This document shows, in pieces, positions 53,187 through 61,545 of a DNA stretch of 64,000 nucleotides (position 1 is its first letter; each line of letters starts with the position of its first letter). Source of the DNA: an uncultured Lachnospira sp. (GTDB lineage Bacteria > Bacillota > Clostridia > Lachnospirales > Lachnospiraceae). Where the stretch lies: assembly GCA_910585095.1 (NCBI GenBank), contig CAJUBU010000003.1:36290-100289 (forward strand), written 5' to 3'. The notes below the pieces were generated by a model. It saw nothing but the letters and a program-made list of their open reading frames with translations, was not told where the DNA came from and made no database searches. The position numbers and the translations under genes are program-made.

Positions 53187-54146
53187 TCACTGAATATAAT
53201 AATCCATATGACTGTCTTTCCATTCATCATAAGCTGCCTTATCACTTATTTCATATATCCCATCACCACACATACGATATGTATAGGGCATTTCTTTATC
53301 AAAATTTAAAACAATTAATATCTGAGCATAATCGCCCTTTTCATGTAAATCATTATAATCAATATAATAAATGCCTGTTTTTTCAATCTTCTTTTCTGCT
53401 AATAAATCAAACTTGTCCAAATTATTATCTTGACACTGATTTTCCCATGTACCACAATATTGATTTTTAAATTCTCTATATTGTTTTGATGAAAATGTCA
53501 TTGTATTTCCAAGTTCTTCTTCCCAAAGCGTAACAGGAATACCATATAATTTTACTGTCAATTCTGGAATAGCATCAAAAAAATCTTCATAAATTGCAAA
53601 GGATACTGCTTGGACATCTTGTTTTAAAACTTCATACTCTGTCACTACTGTTTCATCAAATACACCATTAACTAAACTGTTTCCTAAGCCTAACGCCTTT
53701 TCGCCATCTCTTATATCAATTAACGGATTACTTCCTCTACCTCCAGTAAAAGCTCCTTCTAATTCAGGCTGAAAATTACTTTGGCTTTCACAGCCTTCTG
53801 ATTTATGTTTAACAGTTTTACAGCCAACTGGACAATTTATATTTTTAAAAGCTTCAATACTATAATCTGTAACATAGCCAAGACTATCTTCTACATAAGA
53901 AACACCCTTAATCTTATTTTCTACATGTGGATAATACACATATTTAATACCTTCATCATTAGCTGGGCAATCTGCTCTTTCCCAGCCATTATAAACTTGT
54001 ACTGTTTCATTTTCTTGAATAATGCTTTTAGTTTTATATTCAGGCTCTGTTAATACTTCATTTTCAACTAGTTGGCTATTTTTGCCACAACCTGAAATAC
54101 AACATATTACCAGCAAAAGAAAGACACCATTTCTTTTCTTTATCAT
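53187..54146 (-). CDS. Cysteine-rich putative lipoprotein of unknown function
   Basis: The protein has a signal ending in CCISGC|GK, a lipobox with Cys as attachment residue (position about 20). The mature part is acidic with several Cys (for example NCPVGCKTVK, EGCESQ, NQYCGTWENQC), a possible Cys-stabilised extracytoplasmic domain. The start at ATG 54146 has GGGAG at a distance of about 10. A TTG at 54173 gives nine more residues and is less likely. It lies between two secreted paralogs and two permeases, so I infer a partner in the same transport or immunity function. Confidence 0.7.
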   Translation of the reverse strand: MIKKRNGVFLLLVICCISGCGKNSQLVENEVLTEPEYKTKSIIQENETVQVYNGWERADCPANDEGIKYVYYPHVENKIKGVSYVEDSLGYVTDYSIEAFKNINCPVGCKTVKHKSEGCESQSNFQPELEGAFTGGRGSNPLIDIRDGEKALGLGNSLVNGVFDETVVTEYEVLKQDVQAVSFAIYEDFFDAIPELTVKLYGIPVTLWEEELGNTMTFSSKQYREFKNQYCGTWENQCQDNNLDKFDLLAEKKIEKTGIYYIDYNDLHEKGDYAQILIVLNFDKEMPYTYRMCGDGIYEISDKAAYDEWKDSHMDYYIQ

Positions 54147-54170
54147 TTTCAATATACTCCCTATATAATC

Positions 54171-54214
54171 CAAAGAGTAATTTATGAAAACTTTTACAAT
54201 AAATTACTCTTTGA
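54171..54214 (-). promoter_or_regulatory. Perfect 15-bp inverted repeat before the lipoprotein gene
   Basis: CAAAGAGTAATTTAT and ATAAATTACTCTTTG are perfect arms around 14 bases. No T-run follows on the minus strand, so it is not a typical terminator. It lies about 25 bases upstream of the lipoprotein ATG and could reduce expression of downstream genes relative to the secreted paralogs. Confidence 0.7.
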
Positions 54215-54267
54215 AATAAAATATCACTCTAAATTTAATTTTATAAATTCATACAATATATTCTACA

Positions 54268-54672
54268 TTAATTTTCAGCAAGATGCCGTGTACTATAACA
54301 ATTGTTTACACTAGTATACAATTTATGAACACTGGTATAATCCTCAGACCATTCATAATCTGATGAATATGTTTTATCACTACAAGTTATTGAACTACTA
54401 TAAGTATATTGTTCACCATTTTGATATGTAGTTGTCACTTCTAAAAAAGCTAAATGTGACGAAATTCCTCGTATTGTACCTGCACTGACATTGCGCATTC
54501 CATTAGAATAGCTACTATTAAGATAGGCATATCCTCCCTTGTCCATTACTTGTGAATCTGCAAATGCAACTGTAGTCATAGCGGATACTAATAACACTGA
54601 TAACGCTGCTGCTTTAATCATTGTTCTTTTTGATTTTTTTACAATTAATACATTGTTTTCTTTCTTCTTCAT
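54268..54672 (-). CDS. Secreted small protein (paralog 2) at the head of an ABC operon
   Basis: The 134-residue protein has a basic start and signal peptide (about residues 18-38, ending TVAFADS). The mature part of about 96 residues has Tyr-, Ser- and Thr-rich strands: YAYLNSSYSNGMRNVSAGTIRG, then SSDYEWSEDYTSVHKLYTSV, given here as short parts of each. It shares the motifs SNGMRNVSAGTIRG and DYEWxEDYxSVHKLY with the gene at 55058-55486. The place before an ABC operon fits a bacteriocin-like or signalling product, but I know no family that matches. AGGAGGAAG precedes the ATG. Confidence 0.78.
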   Translation of the reverse strand: MKKKENNVLIVKKSKRTMIKAAALSVLLVSAMTTVAFADSQVMDKGGYAYLNSSYSNGMRNVSAGTIRGISSHLAFLEVTTTYQNGEQYTYSSSITCSDKTYSSDYEWSEDYTSVHKLYTSVNNCYSTRHLAEN

Positions 54673-55057
54673 TGTAAACTTCCTCCTATATTTTATTAGA
54701 ACTTTTTAAACAAAAATAAATATTTATTAAGTTCTTGTATTATTATATTATATATAAATATAAATTCCAACACTTATTTAGTTATATTTGCATTATTTAT
54801 AAATAAATATTTTATACATATATAATATTAATATACAAAACATAACTATATTTCATTTAAAAATCTACAAATTTCATTGCTATTTAGCAAGATTTAAGCC
54901 AAAATTTATCTTTCTATATAAATATATAAATCAAACCTACTCTTAAAAGAAAACAACATACCTGACAATATCTAATTTTATTTTACAATTGTGAACGACT
55001 CCCAGTTTAAAAGCAGTGGAATTGCAATAGACCTATTTCAAATTTTATTCCCTTATA
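54673..55057. other. AT-rich gap between the secreted paralogs
   Basis: This 385-base AT-rich stretch has AGAACTT/AAGTTCT arms near 54700-54735 and a possible promoter for the second paralog. No gene is seen. Confidence 0.35.
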
Positions 55058-55486
55058 TTAATCTTCAAAAAGATAAACTATATCATAATAATTATCCGCA
55101 TTATTATCTGTATAATTTTTATCTATATTAGAGTACAACTTATGAACACTGCTATAATCTTCTGTCCACTCATAATTTGATGAATATTTTTTATCCCCAC
55201 GTGTGATTGGACTTGTATAAGTATATACCGAACCATTATTGTATGTAGATGTCACTTGTAAATACGCATAATCTACAGAATTTCCTCGTATTGTGCCTGC
55301 ACTGACATTTCTCATACCATTGGAATAATGACTATGCAGATAACCATATCCATTATGCTCCATATGCTGTGAGGCAGCAAATGCTGCTGTTCCCATAATA
55401 GATGCAAATAATATGGATAAAGCTGCAGCTTTGACAATCATTCTTTTTGTTCTTTTCATAATAAAATCATTATCTTTTTTCTTCAT
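55058..55486 (-). CDS. Secreted small protein (paralog 1)
   Basis: The 142-residue protein has the same layout: MKKKDNDFIMKRTKR, a hydrophobic signal (about 20-38) ending AAFAAS, then GYGYLHSHYSNGMRNVSAG, TSTYNNGSVYTYTSP and NYEWTEDYSSVHKLYSN. The Gly/His-rich start and Asn/Asp-rich end differ from the paralog. Cleavage after an Ala-Ser-Ala-type site is probable. AGGAGGAAAT precedes the ATG. Both genes may be expressed together, with this one first. Confidence 0.78.
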   Translation of the reverse strand: MKKKDNDFIMKRTKRMIVKAAALSILFASIMGTAAFAASQHMEHNGYGYLHSHYSNGMRNVSAGTIRGNSVDYAYLQVTSTYNNGSVYTYTSPITRGDKKYSSNYEWTEDYSSVHKLYSNIDKNYTDNNADNYYDIVYLFED

Positions 55487-55720
55487 TTTAAATTTCCTCC
55501 TACAACATATTAATTTTTTAAATATATATAAATATTGTTCAATTTTTGTACTATGATAGTTTATTTATACATTTATTATGTTGGTCTTTTATGTTCTCTT
55601 GTTATACGTTTATCTGTGTGCTAAACTGTATTTTATAAGCATATTAAACAAATATTACCCACTTGTTTTATTGTTTGCCTATAAAACTTCATTTTATTTT
55701 TAGGAGAGGAGTCAAAAGTG

Positions 55721-56887
55721 ATGAAAACCTATAATTACACACTTCAATATATTGACAATATTCCCTATCTTATCCCTTTTGGGCAAGGTATATCCGACCA
55801 TATTCCTTCTGTTTTATTAAACGAAACGAGTGTAATGATATGGGATGCTATTAATATATACGAAACAAATGAAGAAATCGTTTCCCATTTAATAAAAATA
55901 TTTCAGCCTGATACTGAAAATGAAAAGATAGAATTAGAAAATGATATTAAACAATTTATGAAACATTTAGAAATGTATAACATTTTTGGCAACCAAGCAT
56001 TTCATGTTTTAGTACCTTATAAAACAAAAAATATTGCTTTTCATATTGCAGGAATTTCTATGTTATATATAGGTCTTGAGGCTCTATTCTCAGATAATTT
56101 TATTCCATTTTTATCAAACGAAAAACAACAGCCTGAAATAACAATTTATACCTCTTTAATACTGCCGCATTTTAAATCTGTAGGTACTATTCTTGTACGA
56201 AGCGATGATATTACAATCTGTGAAAATGATAATGAATATATATTTATGATGAATACTTATCAATATGTAAAAGAATGTCATCTTTCTAAAGATGGTACAA
56301 AATGTATTTTATATCACAATGAATTAAAGCCTGCTGATTATAAAACAGCACAAGAAGAAGTATTCCATACAATTCGATTGATATTTTTATATACAGCAGC
56401 ACAACATGATATGTTTGTTATTCACTCTGCTTCTATACTATATAAAGATAAAACATGGTTATTTTCTGCATCTTCTGGTACAGGTAAATCCACCCATGCC
56501 TCTTTATGGAAAAATTTATATCACACGCCTTGTATCAATGGCGATTTAAATCTTTTAGCTATCACCGAAACCAACGTTGAAGTTCGTGGAATCCCATGGT
56601 GTGGAACTTCTGGCATCAGTGATAACAAAACCTACCCTTTAGGTGGAATTATTCTTTTACAACAGTACTGGGAAGATAAGATACAACCTCTTACACAAGC
56701 TGAAAAAATTTTGTATACCATACAACGTTTTATCTCACCTACATGGACAAAAGAAATGGTACAAAAAAATTTAAACGCTGCATGTTTTATATCAAAACAT
56801 GCCATGATAACCAAACTTTTATGCACAAAAGAATCATCCTCTGCACAACTTATCCATGCAGAAATTGATAAATATGAGGAACAATAA
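55721..56887 (+). CDS. PqqD-like domain fused to HPr-kinase-like domain
   Basis: The 388-residue protein opens with a PqqD/RRE-like winged-helix region (about residues 1-95, VMIWDAINIYETNEEIVSHL), as in peptide-maturation proteins. From about residue 235 it has an HPr-kinase/PEPCK-like P-loop: FSASSGTGKSTHASLW (lysine about 257), then CINGDLN and a GGIILLQQY core. PqqD-HprK fusions are found near lasso and related RiPP loci. The kinase role is inferred. GGAGAGGAG precedes GTG-ATG, and I start at ATG. It is divergent from the secreted paralogs. Confidence 0.72.
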   Translation: MKTYNYTLQYIDNIPYLIPFGQGISDHIPSVLLNETSVMIWDAINIYETNEEIVSHLIKIFQPDTENEKIELENDIKQFMKHLEMYNIFGNQAFHVLVPYKTKNIAFHIAGISMLYIGLEALFSDNFIPFLSNEKQQPEITIYTSLILPHFKSVGTILVRSDDITICENDNEYIFMMNTYQYVKECHLSKDGTKCILYHNELKPADYKTAQEEVFHTIRLIFLYTAAQHDMFVIHSASILYKDKTWLFSASSGTGKSTHASLWKNLYHTPCINGDLNLLAITETNVEVRGIPWCGTSGISDNKTYPLGGIILLQQYWEDKIQPLTQAEKILYTIQRFISPTWTKEMVQKNLNAACFISKHAMITKLLCTKESSSAQLIHAEIDKYEEQ

Positions 56888-56889
56888 TT

Positions 56890-58665
56890 ATGGAAATTAA
56901 AAAGACCATCAAACATATTATAAAACGTATTCAAGAAGGTATATTAAAAGATATGTGGATTCAGACAAAATGGATTTACAGTTATGCCAGACGCTATTGG
57001 CTGGCTATGATTTTTTATACATTGATGGGACTTAGCGGAACCATATTAAGTTTAATATCCAGTTTAATATCCAGAGACCTTGTTGATATGATAACAGGAC
57101 ATCAAACAAGTGAACTTATAAAAACATTTTGTATGATGATAAGTTTTACAATTGGAAATCAAATTATATCTCAATTGACAGGTTATATTTCAAATTGGAT
57201 AAACATAAAAGTGGACAATTCCATAAAAGCTGAAATTTATGAAAAAATGCTGACGACGGACTGGGAGGCTATCTCCAATTACCACACTGGCGATTTGCTT
57301 ACCAGATGGAGCAGTGATGCCTCTGCTATTTCATCAGGCATTTTAAACTGGATACCCAATTTAATTATATATTCTTTCAAATTTATTATGGCACTGGGCA
57401 TTGTTATTATAAACGACCCTACATTTGCCCTATTTTCACTGATTGGTATGCCTGTAACAGCTCTGATGAGTAAAACACTGATGAAAAGAATGATTCATAA
57501 CAATAAACGAAGCGCCGCATTGGGGGCTAAAATGTCTGGATTTAATCAGGAATCCTTTTCCAATATCCAAACCATCAAAGCATTTGATTTAATCAAATTA
57601 TATAGTAAACGTTTAAAACAATTACAAACTGAATATCTTAATATGCGGTTGGAATTTAATCGTATGTCTATGGTGACTTCTTTTATTATGAGCCTTGTTG
57701 GAATGGCTGTCTCTTACAGTTGTTATGGCTGGGGTATTTATAGGGTATTTTCTGGAAATATCTCATATGGCACTATGACACTATTTATATCGTTGTCTGG
57801 ACAATTGACAGGCGCCTTAAATTCATTGATTTCTCTAGTTCCTTCTGCCATTGGCTTAACAACTTCGGCTGGAAGAATTATGGATATTATTAATATGAAA
57901 CAGGAGGATTACTCTGAAAAAGACAAAGTTATTGCTCTTAACAATCGTTATAAAGAGCTGGGATTAAGCATTGATTTAAAAAATATTTGTTATCATTATG
58001 CAAATGGTACACCTGTATTTAACAATGTTTCTATTGAGGCGCATCCACATGAGATTGTAGCTCTTGTAGGTCCTTCTGGCGAGGGCAAAACAACGATGCT
58101 GCGATTAATTTTAGCCCTGCTGCACCCACAAAAAGGCGAAGCTTTTGTATATGGCAAAGATACCATTTCTTCTGCTATAACAATCTCTCCTTCCACAAGA
58201 CAGCTATTTTCCTATGTTCCTCAGGGAAATACCATGTTTTCAGGAACGATTGCCCAAAATCTTAGAAATGTTATGCCAGACGCCAGCGACGAAGATATTA
58301 TAAAAGCGCTTCAATTAGCTTGTGCATGGAATTTTGTGTCCAAACTTCCAGAGGGTATTAACAGCGAAATTAAAGAACGCGGCGGCGGCTTTTCAGAAGG
58401 TCAGGCTCAGCGTCTTAGCATTGCAAGAGCTATCCTAAGACGTTCTCCTTTTCTTCTGTTAGATGAAGCCACCTCCGCACTTGACGTTGCCACAGAACGA
58501 ATGGTATTAAAAAATCTTATGCAGGACACTTATCCTAGAACTTGTATTGTCACTACACACAGACCAACTGTACTCAATATGTGCCAACGCGTATATGAAA
58601 TTCATGATAAAAAATGTACGTTATTAAATGATGATAAAATAAACCAGTTGATTGACCAGTTTTAG
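56890..58665 (+). CDS. ABC transporter with fused membrane and ATPase domains
   Basis: The 591-residue half-transporter has six membrane helices (residues about 35-325) and a C-terminal ATPase with Walker A GPSGEGKT, signature FSEGQAQRLSIARAI and Walker B LLLDEATSALD. No C39 peptidase domain is present. Two bases separate it from the PqqD/kinase gene, so they form one operon. Such exporters often move RiPPs, lipids or peptides. The substrate is not known. Confidence 0.88.
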   Translation: MEIKKTIKHIIKRIQEGILKDMWIQTKWIYSYARRYWLAMIFYTLMGLSGTILSLISSLISRDLVDMITGHQTSELIKTFCMMISFTIGNQIISQLTGYISNWINIKVDNSIKAEIYEKMLTTDWEAISNYHTGDLLTRWSSDASAISSGILNWIPNLIIYSFKFIMALGIVIINDPTFALFSLIGMPVTALMSKTLMKRMIHNNKRSAALGAKMSGFNQESFSNIQTIKAFDLIKLYSKRLKQLQTEYLNMRLEFNRMSMVTSFIMSLVGMAVSYSCYGWGIYRVFSGNISYGTMTLFISLSGQLTGALNSLISLVPSAIGLTTSAGRIMDIINMKQEDYSEKDKVIALNNRYKELGLSIDLKNICYHYANGTPVFNNVSIEAHPHEIVALVGPSGEGKTTMLRLILALLHPQKGEAFVYGKDTISSAITISPSTRQLFSYVPQGNTMFSGTIAQNLRNVMPDASDEDIIKALQLACAWNFVSKLPEGINSEIKERGGGFSEGQAQRLSIARAILRRSPFLLLDEATSALDVATERMVLKNLMQDTYPRTCIVTTHRPTVLNMCQRVYEIHDKKCTLLNDDKINQLIDQF

Positions 58666-58670
58666 TTATA

Positions 58671-59528
58671 TTATATCTCTCCTTCTGGTCGCACATATAT
58701 TATACCATACGCATTTGGTCCTATATGTGTTCCAATGGTTGCTCCAATGCCTCGAATTTTAGGTGAATCAAACTCTATTCCTTGTTTTTGTAAAGCCTGA
58801 ATAAATCCAGCACAATTTGTTCTATCATACGCATATACAAAATACACAGGATAATTTTTATCATATCCATGTTCAGCAACATGTTTTGCCATATGGCGAA
58901 TTGCACGTCGAGTACCTATTTGTTTTCCGCATAAAATCACATTTCCTTCTGGAGTAAATGTAATAATCGGCTTAATATTTGCCAATGTTCCTATATTTGC
59001 TACACTTTTTGAAATTCTGCCGCCCTTGTAAAGATATTCAAGCGTATCAAGACCAGCATAAATACATACACGTCCTTTAATTTTTTCTATTTCGCAAATA
59101 ATATCTTCTACTGCTGCTCCTTTATCACGCATTGCCACAGCAATATCTACTAAAAGTCGAATACCCAATGTAGCAAGCTTACTGTCAACTATATATACAT
59201 TATCATAATCAACGATATTTTTTGCAAGATTCGCACTTTGAATCGTTCCGCTAAGTTCGCTGGAAATCAAAATTGCAATTACTGTATCATTTGCTTTTTT
59301 TGCTTCCTCAAACACTTCAGCAAATTCACTAGGTGAAGGCTGTGATGTTTTAGGAAGCTCTTTTGCTGCAATCATTTTTTCAAAAAATTCTTCCTTTGTA
59401 ATATCAACACCATCTCTATATACTTCTTCCCCAAAATTAATGGTCATGGGAATACAAGTGATTCCCCTTTTTTCAATCTCAGCCATACTGTAATCTGCCG
59501 CTGAATCTGTAATGATTCTAATTGCCAT
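58671..59528 (-). CDS. DegV family fatty-acid-binding protein
   Basis: The 285-residue protein starts AIRIITDSAADYS, the DegV motif, with KTSQPSPSEF, YIVDSKLATLGIRLLV and TFTPEGNVILCGK. DegV/FakB proteins bind fatty acyl chains, often for FakA-type acyl phosphate making. GGAGGGG precedes ATG. Its start overlaps the MarR gene stop by about 11 bases, so it is coupled. Confidence 0.92.
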   Translation of the reverse strand: MAIRIITDSAADYSMAEIEKRGITCIPMTINFGEEVYRDGVDITKEEFFEKMIAAKELPKTSQPSPSEFAEVFEEAKKANDTVIAILISSELSGTIQSANLAKNIVDYDNVYIVDSKLATLGIRLLVDIAVAMRDKGAAVEDIICEIEKIKGRVCIYAGLDTLEYLYKGGRISKSVANIGTLANIKPIITFTPEGNVILCGKQIGTRRAIRHMAKHVAEHGYDKNYPVYFVYAYDRTNCAGFIQALQKQGIEFDSPKIRGIGATIGTHIGPNAYGIIYVRPEGEI

Positions 59529-59964
59529 AATACCCCTCCACACTATTTGTTATTTTTCCCAACACGTTTATAACTATCTGAATTTCTGTATCATTTAATT
59601 CCTTCGTCGCTTCCTTAATCAAGTCAATAATTCTTTTATGCTCTTTTTTATAAACATCAATATGCTCCTCATTTAACTCTAAATAATACTGTCTTTTATC
59701 TTTTTTAGAACGAACTCTTTTAATGATTTCTTTTTTTTCAAGATTATTTAATGTTAAATTCATAAGCGATTTAAGAATTTTTGTCCTATTACACAAATCG
59801 GTTGCTGTCATATTGATATGATTTTGTCTTGCCTCATTTAACAGACGACAAACCACAGCCTCATTAAATGACAGTTCTTTTACAATTCTTCTATTACTGA
59901 TAACAAAAGTCATTCTAAGCCATGTGTCTAACAAATTTTCATAAATATTATTTTTCATATTCAT
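59518..59964 (-). CDS. MarR-family transcriptional regulator
   Basis: The 148-residue protein has the MarR winged helix: FNEAVVCRLLNEARQ, MTATDLCNRTKILKSLMNLTLNNLEKK (core TDLCNRTKILKSLMN) and the wing SKKDKRQYYLELNEEH. AGAAAGG lies before the ATG. It controls itself and probably degV, through the palindrome at 60032-60070. Membrane-lipid control is a guess from the partner. Confidence 0.87.
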   Translation of the reverse strand: MNMKNNIYENLLDTWLRMTFVISNRRIVKELSFNEAVVCRLLNEARQNHINMTATDLCNRTKILKSLMNLTLNNLEKKEIIKRVRSKKDKRQYYLELNEEHIDVYKKEHKRIIDLIKEATKELNDTEIQIVINVLGKITNSVEGYYGN

Positions 59965-60031
59965 TGATTATGCCTTTCTTGCAGTAAAGCAATAGTAACT
60001 ATATTTTGTAAAGTGCTTTATATGAGCAAAA

Positions 60032-60070
60032 AGTTCATAAAATGAACCATTTTAGTTTACTTTATGAACT
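60032..60070 (-). promoter_or_regulatory. MarR operator
   Basis: AGTTCATAAA (60032-60041) and TTTATGAACT (60061-60070) are perfect inverted arms spaced 19 bases, with an inner AATGAACCATT piece. They lie about 70-105 bases upstream of the MarR gene. Confidence 0.6.
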
Positions 60071-60186
60071 ATATTATAGAATAGTTTATTTGTCAATATC
60101 AAATATCATAAAATTAATTTTTTAATAATTTTAGAGATGGATATTTAATCTTATAAAGAGAAACTAGAACAAAAAAAATTAAAAAA

Positions 60187-60214
60187 TGTCTGTATATTAT
60201 ATAATACACAGACA
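60187..60214 (-). terminator. Terminator behind the 22-residue-repeat gene
   Basis: On the minus strand, TGTCTGTG and ATACAGACA arms form a stem followed by TTTTTTAATTTTTTTT. It lies about 85 bases past the stop of the repeat protein. Confidence 0.8.
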
Positions 60215-60241
60215 AAATAACATATTTTTAATTAAAAAATA

Positions 60242-60283
60242 TTTACAATCCGCTTACTGCTTTCTTGATAAGATTAAATTTTA
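60242..60283. repeat. CTCATCAAG-family repeat
   Basis: On the minus strand: TTTAATCTTATCAAGAAAGC, then AAGCGGATTGTAAAT. It is a closely matching copy, lying between the repeat gene and its terminator. Confidence 0.7.
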
Positions 60284-60297
60284 AAAATCAAATTTTT

Positions 60298-60612
60298 TTA
60301 ATCATCATAATGATTTACTCCACCAAAAAAACCCTTATTGCTATGACCTGTTTTCTTTCCATTCTTATCATAATGGTTTACACCGCCAAAAAAGCCCTTA
60401 CTACTATGACCTATTTTCTTTCCATTCTTATCATAATGGTTTACGCCGCCAAAAAATCCTTCATTGCTATAACCTACTTTATTTCCGTTTGCATCATAAT
60501 TGTTCATACCACCAAAAAAGCCAGGTCTGCTTTCTCCTATCTTTTTTCCATTTTCATCATAATGAATAATTGTTCCAAATAACCCTTTTCTACTATATCC
60601 GCTTTTCTTCAT
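60298..60612 (-). CDS. Tandem 22-residue-repeat protein of unknown function
   Basis: The 104-residue protein consists of about five units of the form YDxNGKKxGxSxxGFFGGxNH, starting after an MKKSGYSRKGLFG unit. No signal peptide or membrane helix is seen. Aromatic and Gly residues lie at fixed positions, fitting a beta-hairpin repeat. AAGGAG before the ATG and a terminator behind it show it is a real gene. It could be a phage-related or wall-binding repeat, but no family is known to me. Confidence 0.72.
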   Translation of the reverse strand: MKKSGYSRKGLFGTIIHYDENGKKIGESRPGFFGGMNNYDANGNKVGYSNEGFFGGVNHYDKNGKKIGHSSKGFFGGVNHYDKNGKKTGHSNKGFFGGVNHYDD

Positions 60613-60859
60613 AACAGGACTCCTTTACTATTTCTATAAAAATAATACTTAAAAAATCATTTATTAAGTTTATTTTATCATAAATAAATATATAATTCTA
60701 TTCAATTTTGTTTTATATTTTTGTATTGTTTTGCCAATTCATATATATATTATTTAAAATATTTGTCAAACAACGCTGATTTTTCAGCAATTAATTTTTC
60801 CTTATGGTCTTGTGCCTCCAATTTGAATTTATCAACGCTTTTTTCTTATGAACTATTTT
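60613..60859. other. AT-rich interval
   Basis: Between the repeat protein and the next minus-strand gene I see no open frame, RNA or clear hairpin. Confidence 0.4.
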
Positions 60860-61351
60860 TTAATTAAAAAAATATCGCTCATTAATACTATTTTCAAAAA
60901 TATCACAAAAGGCAGATATGAATTTTGCTTTATCTTGTACTTCCTGTTTTTCTACTTGATGAGAATAGGTATTTGCATAATTGCAGTAAACATCTACTTC
61001 TGTTTTTGAAAACTCTGGCAATCCATACATTTTTTTAATTTCCTCTATTACCTCGCCATAATCTTTAACCAACTGCTTATATGCCTTATCAGGATTTTTA
61101 AAAACCGCATACCCACGCATGTTTGCACCAATATCATAAACTTCTCCATGTTCTAAAAATTTCTCAATAGCAACATTCCCTTTTATTTTATCATTTGTGG
61201 TATCATAAGCCATTACATAAATTTTATCAATAGGATATAATACAACTTTAAATCCTATATAAGCTATACCGCTAAGTGCAATAATAAAAACTATCATTGT
61301 AATAATCCATTTTTTTAACTTTTTTTGTTTTTTATGGTCTGATACGTCCAT
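60860..61351 (-). CDS. Membrane-anchored protein of unknown function
   Basis: From ATG 61351 (AAGGGA six bases before) the product has one membrane helix (about residues 18-38) and an external or cytosolic domain rich in Lys/Glu with VEKQEVQDKAKF. A longer form starting at 61387 would add 12 residues with no ribosome site. No family is recognised. It lies behind the gene at 61546-62151 and a terminator. Confidence 0.65.
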   Translation of the reverse strand: MDVSDHKKQKKLKKWIITMIVFIIALSGIAYIGFKVVLYPIDKIYVMAYDTTNDKIKGNVAIEKFLEHGEVYDIGANMRGYAVFKNPDKAYKQLVKDYGEVIEEIKKMYGLPEFSKTEVDVYCNYANTYSHQVEKQEVQDKAKFISAFCDIFENSINERYFFN

Positions 61352-61488
61352 ATCTATTCCCTTCACTTTCTTGATTTTCTCATCCATTTACATCTGTATT
61401 TGCATTATTACTTATATCTAAAATTATAAAATCTTATGCTCATAAATGCAATCCAATTTATTATTTTAAAAAATGACCATACAAAAAA

Positions 61489-61530
61489 ACTGCCACATAA
61501 AGCATGAATATCTTATGCTTTGCAGCAGCC
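61489..61530 (-). terminator. Terminator with GGCTGCTGCA end (GRCTGYYGCA family, short copy)
   Basis: On the minus strand, GGCTGCTGCAAAGCAT and ATGCTTTATGTGGCAG form a stem followed by TTTTTTT. It ends the gene at 61546-62151. Confidence 0.85.
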
Positions 61531-61545
61531 TTTATTTTCTAATTA

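Noticed and set aside
54268..55486. Lactococcin 972-family bacteriocins
   Set aside because: The operon layout is similar, but the mature proteins lack the family C-terminus and spacing. I call them unknown secreted proteins.
55578..55703. 41-residue hydrophobic open frame just before the PqqD/kinase gene, a possible RiPP precursor
   Set aside because: It has no ribosome site and no conserved leader or core, and its stop lies at the next gene's ribosome site. It is AT-driven.
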